64,000 bases of DNA from assembly GCA_050331715.1 (NCBI GenBank), contig JBHJGO010000051.1, forward strand, positions 38,318-102,317, in the 5' to 3' direction. The notes below the pieces were generated by a model, which had not been told where the DNA came from, did no database searches, and was given only the letters and a program-made list of their open reading frames with translations. The position numbers and the translations under genes were made by a program. Positions 9,343 to 16,353 of this stretch are shown here, in pieces (the first letter of the stretch is position 1; every line of letters begins with the position of its first letter). The DNA comes from JBHJGO01 sp050331715. Lineage in GTDB: Bacteria > Cyanobacteriota > Cyanobacteriia > Cyanobacteriales > Microcoleaceae.

Positions 9343-9392
9343 GATCCCCCCGGCTAGCGCCACCCCCCTTGGAAAGGGGAGCAGGGGGGATC
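9343..9392. repeat. GATCCCCCC / GGGGGGATC hairpin repeat
   Basis: A 9-bp perfect inverted repeat (9343-9351 with 9384-9392) encloses a second inner pair, CCCCTT with AAGGGG. This is the look of a common dispersed cyanobacterial hairpin repeat. It lies in non-coding sequence. Confidence 0.7.
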
Positions 9393-9530
9393 AGTTTGAG
9401 GCAGGAGTTGTCAGAGGTCAGTTTGAATATTCTCTCCCAGATTCAGCGCCAGTCTTGACGGATGCTCCATTGGGTTTGCCCTAAATCTGCGTTAGGTTTG
9501 CCCTAAACCTGCTGGACATTGACTCCTCAA

Positions 9531-9563
9531 CTCCCTTTTGACAAATCATTTGTGACTGCCACA
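9531..9563. repeat. fragment of the dispersed MITE-like element
   Basis: The segment matches the right-hand part of the copy at 55421-55499 almost base for base (CTCCCTTTT, then ACAAATCATTTGTGACTGC), but the terminal TATA is changed to CACA and no left end is present. It contains the palindromic core ACAAATCATTTGT. Confidence 0.65.
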
Positions 9564-9618
9564 CCTCAGATATTGGTTACGAGACATCAGGACTTAAAAA
9601 ATGAAATTCTTATCAACT

Positions 9619-10449
9619 TTAACTGTTCTGATTTTCCTGTAACCAATTCGTTAAATCTTCTGAGGACGAGAAATCTAACAGTGCCTCTCCTAAAACCTCT
9701 AACTGCTCTAAGGATAGTTGGTTAATCTGAGAACGAACTTCAGGACTAATCTGACCTAGACAATGGGCGAGTTGTCGTAGGATGAGCGATCGCTCTCCCT
9801 CCTGCCGACCATCTTCCAAGCCCTCTTGGTAAACTCTAGTTTGTCTAGACTCTGTAGCGATATTCAACATTTGACTAATCTCCTGACGACTTAACTGAGG
9901 AAACTTGTAAACCATCGTTGTCTCTATCAGTTCCATTATGACTGCCAACGGAAGTTGTGAGGACTGCCTTGCCTGGGATAGAAGCTGTTTCGCCTTATCG
10001 GTTGCTGTATTCTCAGGCTCTACGATTAACCCAACAATTCCTAGTTCAACTGATTCACCCGCCAGTTCATTCAGATAGATCCGCTGCACACGAGAACTGT
10101 CTAGCAGGGGTTGATAGAGATCTGTTTGTTCCGGCTCTAGACTGCGGTCTGGATAGATGGCCACTGCTTGCCATCCTACTGTGGCAGGATTTTGGTTCAG
10201 GAATAAAAACAATTCGGCAAACAGTCGATGGTACAGCAATGGATCTTTCTGAAACTGTACTTCGACAAAGTAGACCGATTGGCCGATGGATTCCGGTGGC
10301 GGCAAAAATACACCATCAATTCGGAAAGCCGTTTGTTTCAGTTCAACCGATTGAAACTGATAGCCTGCTTGATCAGGTTGGCCGATTAGCTCAAAGAAAA
10401 TTGCTGGGGCCGTTTTGAAGATGCGATAGAACAGCGAATCTGTTTTCAC
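9619..10449 (-). CDS. Rpn-family (DUF2887-type) PD-(D/E)XK nuclease-like protein
   Basis: A 276-residue protein that starts MKTDSLFYRIFKTAPAIFFE, the signature opening of cyanobacterial DUF2887 / recombination-promoting nuclease (Rpn, formerly PD-(D/E)XK transposase) proteins. The nuclease core shows an acidic residue in FRIDGVF near residue 45 and the ExQ element in VYFVEVQFQ near residue 63. A Glu/Gln/Arg-rich helix and a C-terminal Leu-rich segment (SLEQLEVLGEALLDF) follow, as is usual for the family. E. coli RpnA relatives are DNA endonucleases that promote RecA-independent recombination. These genes multiply in cyanobacterial genomes near mobile elements, as here. It appears intact. Confidence 0.82.
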   Translation of the reverse strand: MKTDSLFYRIFKTAPAIFFELIGQPDQAGYQFQSVELKQTAFRIDGVFLPPPESIGQSVYFVEVQFQKDPLLYHRLFAELFLFLNQNPATVGWQAVAIYPDRSLEPEQTDLYQPLLDSSRVQRIYLNELAGESVELGIVGLIVEPENTATDKAKQLLSQARQSSQLPLAVIMELIETTMVYKFPQLSRQEISQMLNIATESRQTRVYQEGLEDGRQEGERSLILRQLAHCLGQISPEVRSQINQLSLEQLEVLGEALLDFSSSEDLTNWLQENQNS

Positions 10450-10518
10450 TGAGAGGAGTGGTCTTGAAGATTTAATCTAATCTTACTGCGTTTGGGCCTT
10501 CAAAGTAACTGAGATGGC

Positions 10519-10935
10519 CTACCAATTCGGTGACGGACGACCAGGGGCTTCTGTGTAGTTGGTATAGTCCTGCCGCAGTTGCCCCCAGGTAGGGATCAGC
10601 GGCTGATTCACCAGAGCCACAAACTTAATCCCAGCGTAGATATTTTGGCCGTCGTTACTTTCAAACCAGCGCAGCTCGACCAGGTGATGATCGTTTGACT
10701 CCGTTCCGGTAGAGCGGTCATAGGAGTTCAGGATGATTCCCCAATCGAGCAACAGTTGCAGCGGAGTCATGCCGATGTTGTACCAGCGGATCTTGAGATA
10801 GGGAATCGGGTAAAACAAGTCTCGGAACACGGAAAAAATCAGAGAGATTTTGCAGGATGGAGATCGGCTAGGAATTCTAAGGCCAGGTATATCTGGAACC
10901 TGTTTTAGCCCTACTATCAACTCATGCAATAGCAT
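10519..10935 (-). CDS. unrecognised protein, possibly a gene fragment
   Basis: The frame gives 138 residues, but the first 40 are low quality and overlap an opposite-strand frame. The more credible part begins near the internal Met at about 10773 and includes LLLDWGIILNSYDRS, HHLVELRWFES and IYAGIKFVALVNQPLIPTW. I do not recognise a family. The alternating hydrophobic pattern could belong to a small beta-domain. It lies in a zone of broken genes, so it may be a remnant. A real short protein or a shadow frame are both possible. Confidence 0.3.
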   Translation of the reverse strand: MLLHELIVGLKQVPDIPGLRIPSRSPSCKISLIFSVFRDLFYPIPYLKIRWYNIGMTPLQLLLDWGIILNSYDRSTGTESNDHHLVELRWFESNDGQNIYAGIKFVALVNQPLIPTWGQLRQDYTNYTEAPGRPSPNW

Positions 10936-11119
10936 TCTAGAAGTGGTTCAGGGCTACGGGAAGCATGGAGCCAGTTTAGACCAGATCTCTAACCAGACGG
11001 GCATTACCAAAGCAACCTGCGCGACCCTCACGCGAGAGCTGGAGAAGGTAAGAGCACTCTCGATTAAGAAGCTCGCTGAAAAGGGAGGCCCAAACCTCTA
11101 CTTCTTTAATCAGGGTTAA
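10850..11119 (+). CDS. small winged-helix-like DNA-binding protein (possible)
   Basis: The C-terminal 60 residues read like a helix-turn-helix module: ILEVVQGYGKHGASLDQIS, then TGITKATCATLTRELEK and ALSIKKLAEKGGPNLYFF, where the second helix would be the recognition helix and the GGPNLYFF end a wing. No ATG start exists. TTG at 10850 or GTG near 10943 are the candidates, and the frame is open from 10814. A good intrinsic terminator 25 bp after the stop, oriented for this strand, supports transcription in this direction. It could be the 3' end of a larger lost gene. Confidence 0.4.
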   Translation: MQDGDRLGILRPGISGTCFSPTINSCNSILEVVQGYGKHGASLDQISNQTGITKATCATLTRELEKVRALSIKKLAEKGGPNLYFFNQG

Positions 11120-11143
11120 GGCTGGAGTCATTCACATCACCAG

Positions 11144-11180
11144 GGGCTAGAGGGGTTATACCCTCTAGCCCATTTTGTTT
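11144..11180 (+). terminator. intrinsic terminator
   Basis: An 11-bp perfect stem (GGGCTAGAGGG at 11144-11154 with CCCTCTAGCCC at 11161-11171), a 6-base loop and then ATTTTGTTT. It is placed after the small + strand gene and isolates it from the carbamoyltransferase gene. Confidence 0.85.
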
Positions 11181-11271
11181 GGCAGTAAACTTTTTCTGTT
11201 ATTCGTTATAATCTGAAGATAATTTTTACAATGGTGGCCTGGGTGACTGGGCAGTTCGTGAGGAGACGTGC

Positions 11272-13242
11272 ATGAATATACTTGGAATCTCGGCCTATTA
11301 TCATGACAGCGCAGCAGCTCTGATTCAAGATGGGGAGATTGTTGCTGCCGCTCAAGAGGAACGATTTTCTCGCAAGAAACACGACCCCCGCTTTCCCGTC
11401 CATGCAACTCGCTACTGCCTGCAGGAAGCCGGGATTATTTTGACAGATCTCGATTGCATCGTCTTTTATGACAAGCCATTGGTGAAGTTCGAGCGGTTGC
11501 TAGAAACTTATCTAAGTTATGCTCCTCGTGGATTCCGCTCCTTCATGGCAGCAATGCCGATTTGGTTGAAGGAAAAGTTATATCTCAAAACGTTGCTGAA
11601 AAGAGAGCTATCTCAGTTGCTGGGAGTAAAGAAAGCCCGACTGCCTCAACTGATGTTTGCCGAACATCACCAATCCCACGCCGCATCTGCCTTTTTCCCC
11701 AGCCCCTTTGAGCGGGCAGCAGTGCTCTGTTTAGATGGTGTGGGAGAGTGGGCTACAACTTCCGTTTGGATGGGTGAGGGGAATACGTTGACTCCGCTCT
11801 GGGAAATTGATTTTCCCGACTCTCTGGGTTTGCTCTACTCGGCCTTCACCTACTACACCGGGTTCAAGGTCAACTCTGGCGAATACAAGTTGATGGGCCT
11901 GGCTCCCTACGGCGAACCTCGATACGTTGATAAAATTCTGACCCATCTTCTGGATTTGAAGGACGATGGCACTTTCCGGTTAAACATGGACTACTTCAAC
12001 TACGCCACCGGTTTGACCATGACCAATCAGAAATTTGATCAATTGTTCGATGGGCCACCTCGTAGACCAGAGAGTCAGCTCACCCAGCGGGAGATGGACA
12101 TTGCAGCTTCGATTCAGGTGGTCACAGAAGAAGTTGTGCTGCGATTGGCCCGAACCGTTAAAACTGAACTCGACACCGATTGTCTCTGCATGGCGGGAGG
12201 AGTTGCTCTGAATTGCGTTGCGAATGGGCGAATTCTCAGGGAAGCGGGTTTGAAGGGTTTCTGGATTCAGCCTGCGGCAGGGGATGCAGGGGGAGCACTG
12301 GGCGCGGCACTAGCCGTCTGGCATCAATACTGTGAACAACCTCGACGGTCAGAACCAATAGCGACTGGCGAGGCGGAAGAGGAACAGGTTCATCAGGGAG
12401 TTGTTCATCAGGGAGTTGTTCATCAAGGAATGGCGGCAGAGGCCGCTGTGGCCACTTTGCCCCGAACCAGTAAAAAGATTACTGCACCCCAGGACTCAAT
12501 GAAGGGTGCTTACCTGGGGCCAAAATTTACCAATGGGGAAATTCGTGAGTATCTGGATTCAATTAACGCGGCCTATGTTTGTCTAGATGACGAACAATTA
12601 ATGCCAAAACTGGCAGAGATTCTGGCTGACGGCAATGTTGTCGGCTGGTTTCAAGGACGGATGGAGTTTGGCCCTCGGGCTTTGGGGGGACGCTCCATTA
12701 TTGGTGATCCGCGCAATACCACCATGCAATCGGTGATGAACCTGAAAATTAAGTACCGTGAATCCTTCCGTCCCTTTGCCCCTTCGGTTCTGGCGGAGCG
12801 AGTTTCGGATTACTTTAAAATGGATTCGGCCAGTCCCTATATGTTACTGGTTGCTCCGGTACAGGATAGTTTGAGAATCCCAATGACGCTGGAACAGCAG
12901 CAACTCTTCGGAGTAGATAAGTTGAAAGTTCCCCGGTCAGAACTACCTGCCATTACCCACGTTGACTACTCAGCTCGAATTCAAACCGTTCATCCAGAAA
13001 CCAACCCACGCTATTACAGCCTGATCAACAACTTTGAACAGAAAACAGGTTGTGGCGCAATCGTCAACACTTCCTTCAACGTTCGGGGAGAACCCATCGT
13101 CTGCACTCCAGAAGATGCCTATCGTTGCTTTATGCGTACAGAGATGGATTATTTAGTTTTAGAAAACTACCTCTTGGCTAAAACGGATCAAACCCCCTGG
13201 GAACAAGATGAATCTTGGAAGAATGAGTTTGAATTGGACTAG
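11272..13242 (+). CDS. carbamoyltransferase, NodU/SxtI family
   Basis: A 656-residue carbamoyltransferase that uses carbamoyl phosphate and ATP to carbamoylate a hydroxyl group. The N-terminus MNILGISAYYHDSAAALI and EERFSRKKHD are the ASKHA-type nucleotide-binding start. EHHQSHAASAFF near residue 130 is the metal/His motif, CMAGGVALNCVANG near 305 is the second nucleotide-binding block, and GRMEFGPRALGGRSI near 460 belongs to the carbamoyl-phosphate domain. Family members are about 570-620 residues. The excess comes from a low-complexity insert near residues 363-410 that includes a 15-bp tandem repeat. It is the first gene of a module with SxtJ- and SxtK-like small proteins and SGNH hydrolases, so a glycan or small-molecule tailoring role is likely. 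Confidence 0.9.
   Translation: MNILGISAYYHDSAAALIQDGEIVAAAQEERFSRKKHDPRFPVHATRYCLQEAGIILTDLDCIVFYDKPLVKFERLLETYLSYAPRGFRSFMAAMPIWLKEKLYLKTLLKRELSQLLGVKKARLPQLMFAEHHQSHAASAFFPSPFERAAVLCLDGVGEWATTSVWMGEGNTLTPLWEIDFPDSLGLLYSAFTYYTGFKVNSGEYKLMGLAPYGEPRYVDKILTHLLDLKDDGTFRLNMDYFNYATGLTMTNQKFDQLFDGPPRRPESQLTQREMDIAASIQVVTEEVVLRLARTVKTELDTDCLCMAGGVALNCVANGRILREAGLKGFWIQPAAGDAGGALGAALAVWHQYCEQPRRSEPIATGEAEEEQVHQGVVHQGVVHQGMAAEAAVATLPRTSKKITAPQDSMKGAYLGPKFTNGEIREYLDSINAAYVCLDDEQLMPKLAEILADGNVVGWFQGRMEFGPRALGGRSIIGDPRNTTMQSVMNLKIKYRESFRPFAPSVLAERVSDYFKMDSASPYMLLVAPVQDSLRIPMTLEQQQLFGVDKLKVPRSELPAITHVDYSARIQTVHPETNPRYYSLINNFEQKTGCGAIVNTSFNVRGEPIVCTPEDAYRCFMRTEMDYLVLENYLLAKTDQTPWEQDESWKNEFELD
12388..12432 (+). 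repeat. in-frame 15-bp tandem repeat, three units
   Basis: The unit GTTCATCAGGGAGTT is present twice exactly and a third time with changes. It encodes VHQGV VHQGV VHQGM inside the linker between the two domains of the carbamoyltransferase. Being a multiple of three, it leaves the frame intact. Confidence 0.9.
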
Positions 13243-13264
13243 GAGTTACGGTGCATTACGCTAG

Positions 13265-13299
13265 CCTGAACCCTGAACCCCAAACCCTAAACCCTAAGC
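13265..13299. repeat. heptamer tandem repeat (STRR type), five units
   Basis: Five consecutive 7-mers of the pattern CCTGAAC / CCTAAAC fill the space between the carbamoyltransferase stop and the next start. Short heptamer repeats of this sort (CCCTAAA-like) are known from filamentous cyanobacteria. Confidence 0.85.
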
Positions 13300-13309
13300 T
13301 CTGCTAAAC

Positions 13310-13720
13310 ATGAACCACGATATTCCCCAACTTGATCGCCAAGGACTCCGCGAATTTGGTCTACTCACCGGGGCCATCTGTATTGGACTCTTCGGTTTCC
13401 TGCTGCCGCTCATTTTCCGTCACTGGCCCCCACCCGCCTGGCCCTGGATTGTCGGGTCAGTCTTGGCCATCTGGGCAGTCGTACTACCAAAGGCCCTCAA
13501 TCCCGTTTACCAAGTCTGGATGCGCTTCTGCCTGGTCTTAGGCTGGATTAACACCCGCGTTCTTTTAGGGTCAGTGTTTTACGTTTTTATGGCTCCGATG
13601 GGATTAGTCAAGCGCTGGTTGGGTTCTGATGCCATGCAACGGGAAATCAGCCCTAGCCTTTCAACCTATCGGGTGACCAGTCAATCAAGAACTAGAGAGA
13701 GTATGGAGCGTCCGTATTAA
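13310..13720 (+). CDS. SxtJ-family small membrane protein
   Basis: A 136-residue protein with two or three hydrophobic helices (about residues 17-37, 43-62 and 72-97) and a basic, Ser-rich C-terminal tail. The size, the helix pattern with PPPAWPWIVGS between the first two helices, and its place directly after a NodU/SxtI-type carbamoyltransferase fit the SxtJ family, first named from saxitoxin clusters. The molecular function of SxtJ proteins is not established. Its stop codon overlaps the start of the following small gene by one base (TAATG), so the two are translationally coupled. Confidence 0.75.
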   Translation: MNHDIPQLDRQGLREFGLLTGAICIGLFGFLLPLIFRHWPPPAWPWIVGSVLAIWAVVLPKALNPVYQVWMRFCLVLGWINTRVLLGSVFYVFMAPMGLVKRWLGSDAMQREISPSLSTYRVTSQSRTRESMERPY

Positions 13721-13884
13721 TGTTTGAAGCAGTTTTGGATTTTCTACAGGATTTGTGGGCGTTCATGCGAGAACGCAAGAAATACTGGCTGTTTCCATTG
13801 ATCATTACACTGGTTTTACTGGAAGCCTTGATCGTCCTGAGCCAGGGTTCAGTTATCGCACCATTTATCTACACGTTGTTTTAA
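13720..13884 (+). CDS. DUF5989 / SxtK-like small membrane protein
   Basis: A 54-residue protein that begins MFEAVLDFLQDLWAFMRERK, followed by one transmembrane helix (WLFPLIITLVLLEALIVL), ending IYTLF. This is the layout of the DUF5989 family (SxtK in saxitoxin clusters), which always sits beside SxtJ and a carbamoyltransferase. It probably forms a membrane complex with SxtJ, which is inference from constant gene adjacency. The ATG overlaps the preceding TAA by one base. Function unknown. Confidence 0.8.
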   Translation: MFEAVLDFLQDLWAFMRERKKYWLFPLIITLVLLEALIVLSQGSVIAPFIYTLF

Positions 13885-13916
13885 GGAATGTTTAGGGTGG
13901 TTTCCCCAAATAGTCA

Positions 13917-15128
13917 ATGAAACAGTTCAAGGGTTGGTTACTGAATGCTAGCCTGGTTCTAGGTAGTCTGGGCGTGGGTGTAATCTTGGGTGAAATTGGG
14001 CTGCGACTGGCGGGGATTCAGGGCGCACCGAAACAAGTTGGCACAGGTCATGAAACCTTTGCCCCTTCCTTTTTTGCCGCATCCCATCCTGATCGGGGTT
14101 GGGCGAATTTGCCGGGGGCCAAGGGCTGGTGGGAGCATGAAGGTCGTTCCTACGTGGAAATCAATCAAGGGGGAATGCGCGATCGCCCCTACTCCGTCAC
14201 AAAGTCAGAGAACACATTCCGGGTTGCAGTTCTAGGAGATTCCTTTACATTGGCTTCCCAGGTTCCGATGGAGCAGAACTACACCTCCGTGATGGAAACA
14301 ACGCTGAGACGTTGTATTGATCTGAAAAGTCGTTCCGTGGAAGTACTGAATTTTGGCGTGGATGGCTACAGTACGGCTCAGGAATTGATGACTTTACGAC
14401 AAGCAGTCTGGCAGTATGAACCTGATGCAGTCGTCCTGGCTTTTTTCATCGGCAATGATGTGATTGATAACTCCAAAAAGCTAGAAAGCAACCACTACCG
14501 TCCCTTTTTTAATCTGGAGAATGGGGAGCTAATTCTAGATGATTCGTTTAAGGAATTGACATCGGAATACAGCGATCGCTACTGGATTACCACCGTTGAT
14601 CGATTACCGACTGGATTGATTAACCGTTCTCGAATTCTTCAAGTGATTCGTAAAGCAGAGCTGGAGAATAAGAAGCGAAATCTTTTAAATCACCTGAATC
14701 AACTGAATGCCAAAAACTTCCGCCCACCGGAAGATCAAACTTGGCAGGAGGCCTGGAACGTTACCGAAGTTTTACTCAACCAGATTAATACTGAAGTGAA
14801 ACAGCGGGGGGCCGAATTCCTCTTGGTACTGATTGGCGATCCGATGCAAGTTCGTCCGGAGCCTGAAGTTCGCCAGGAATTTATGAGAAACCATGCCATT
14901 CAGAACTTTTTCTACCCAAATCAGCGTCTACAGAAATTGGGCCAGGAGCGAGGCTTTCCTGTCTTAGATTTGGCTGCACCCTTTCAACAACGGGGAGAAT
15001 CTACCCAGGTTTGTCTGCATGGATTTGAAACTGCCGTTCCCTGTGGGGGGCATTGGAATCCCCAAGGACACCAATTTGCTGGAGAATTAATTACAGATCA
15101 GTTGTGTCAGATAATCGCCGCTCGATGA
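13917..15128 (+). CDS. membrane-anchored SGNH/GDSL-type hydrolase
   Basis: A 403-residue protein with an N-terminal uncleaved signal anchor (about residues 7-28), then an SGNH fold. Block I is VAVLGDSFTLASQ with the nucleophile Ser near residue 109, block II/III is LNFGVDGYSTAQE and FFIGNDVIDN, and block V is CGGHWNPQGHQF with the catalytic His near residue 378. SGNH proteins of this placement often add or remove acyl groups on surface glycans. The gene ends with ATGA overlapping the start of the next, closely related gene, a tandem duplication. The substrate is unknown, and the neighbouring carbamoyltransferase suggests shared tailoring of one polymer. Confidence 0.82.
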   Translation: MKQFKGWLLNASLVLGSLGVGVILGEIGLRLAGIQGAPKQVGTGHETFAPSFFAASHPDRGWANLPGAKGWWEHEGRSYVEINQGGMRDRPYSVTKSENTFRVAVLGDSFTLASQVPMEQNYTSVMETTLRRCIDLKSRSVEVLNFGVDGYSTAQELMTLRQAVWQYEPDAVVLAFFIGNDVIDNSKKLESNHYRPFFNLENGELILDDSFKELTSEYSDRYWITTVDRLPTGLINRSRILQVIRKAELENKKRNLLNHLNQLNAKNFRPPEDQTWQEAWNVTEVLLNQINTEVKQRGAEFLLVLIGDPMQVRPEPEVRQEFMRNHAIQNFFYPNQRLQKLGQERGFPVLDLAAPFQQRGESTQVCLHGFETAVPCGGHWNPQGHQFAGELITDQLCQIIAAR

Positions 15129-16345
15129 AGTTGAAGCCGTGGGTACTGAATTTAGGGTTAATTGCAAGCAGTTTGGGCTTGGGAATTGTTGTGGGTGAAA
15201 TTGCCCTGAGACTGGCTGGGCTTGCCTATCCGCCCCCTCCCGACCCAGATTCAGAAGCTCTGGCCTACACCGTACGTGACCCCAATCGAGGTTGGGCTCC
15301 CAAACCTAATGCAGTGACCTTTTGGACGGGGGAGGGGTTGCCTTCAGAAATTCGGATGAATAGCGCTGGTTTTCGAGATCGGGAACGTTCTGTTGAGAAG
15401 CCAGAGAATAGTTTTCGAGTGGCCGTCCTGGGGGATTCCTTTATCGAAGCGCTGCACGTTCCCCAGGAACAAACGGCAACCGCAGTCATGGAACAGGTTT
15501 TGGCGGAATGTCCCACTTTGGACAAGCGGGCCGTCGAAGTGATGAATTTTGGGGTTCAGGGCTACGGGACGGCTCAAGCGTTAATGACACTGCGGCATCA
15601 TGTCTGGCAATTTTCTCCCAATTTGGTAGTTTTAGGGTTCTATCCTGGCAATGATCTGCGCAATAATTATCGACCCCTGGAACACGATCACCTGCGACCC
15701 TATTTTTCTCTGGAAAATGGTGAGTGGGTAGTTGACAATTCCTTCCGAACGCTGGAGCCAAAACAGCGGGACTACTACGCTTTTGCCCAGGTGGATCGCT
15801 TACCCTATTGGCTGGTGAGTCGTTCCCGAATTCTTCAGTTGATCCGACAGGCCGAAATCAATACCAAGCAACGGCAATACCAGGAAGATTATCGAGAGAC
15901 GAATATTAATTTTTACCGAGAACCTGTGGACGAAGATTGGGAAAATGCCTGGCAGATTACTGAAGGGTTGATTGAATTGATGCGAGATGAAGTAACTGAA
16001 AAGGATGCAGAGCTTATGGTTGTGACCATCAGTGACTCCTATCAAGTGCATCCAAAAGCCGAACGACGGCAAGAATTCATGACAGATTATGACATTGAAG
16101 ACCTATTCTATCCCGATCAGCGAATTGCCGCTTTGGGAGAGCGGCAGAATATTCCTGTCCTTCGGTTGGCAGTACCTTTACGCAAAATTGCAGAACAGCG
16201 AAGAGAGTGTTTGCATGGCTTTGAAAATGCTCTACCCTGTGAAGGACACTGGAATGTTCAAGGCAATCAGGTGGCTGGGGAACTGATGGCAGCAGCAATT
16301 TGTCAACAAATATCAACAAAACAGGAAAAACAAACGATTCAGTAG
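15125..16345 (+). CDS. membrane-anchored SGNH/GDSL-type hydrolase, paralogue of the preceding gene
   Basis: A 406-residue paralogue of the 13917-15128 product, co-linear over its whole length: anchor helix, LAGL, RGWAPKPNA, VAVLGDSFIEALHVPQEQ with the Ser near residue 103, MNFGVQGYGTAQALMTLR, FYPGNDLRNNYRPLEHDHLR, and CEGHWNVQGNQVAGEL with the His near 372. The ATG at 15125 overlaps the upstream TGA (ATGA); the frame is open further upstream but that part is the previous gene. It arose by tandem duplication with divergence. Probably a partner or alternate-specificity enzyme in the same carbamoylation module. Confidence 0.82.
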   Translation: MKLKPWVLNLGLIASSLGLGIVVGEIALRLAGLAYPPPPDPDSEALAYTVRDPNRGWAPKPNAVTFWTGEGLPSEIRMNSAGFRDRERSVEKPENSFRVAVLGDSFIEALHVPQEQTATAVMEQVLAECPTLDKRAVEVMNFGVQGYGTAQALMTLRHHVWQFSPNLVVLGFYPGNDLRNNYRPLEHDHLRPYFSLENGEWVVDNSFRTLEPKQRDYYAFAQVDRLPYWLVSRSRILQLIRQAEINTKQRQYQEDYRETNINFYREPVDEDWENAWQITEGLIELMRDEVTEKDAELMVVTISDSYQVHPKAERRQEFMTDYDIEDLFYPDQRIAALGERQNIPVLRLAVPLRKIAEQRRECLHGFENALPCEGHWNVQGNQVAGELMAAAICQQISTKQEKQTIQ

Positions 16346-16353
16346 GGGTGAGT

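Larger units (their letters stand above)
9207..9618. other. gene-free repeat-rich stretch
   Basis: This 412-bp stretch downstream of the NB-ARC remnant has no gene. It holds an 18-bp tandem duplication (9225-9260), a GATCCCCC-type hairpin (9343-9392), a duplicated phrase around GGGTTTGCCCTAAA at 9470-9510, and a 33-bp piece of the dispersed mobile element (9531-9563). Confidence 0.6.
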
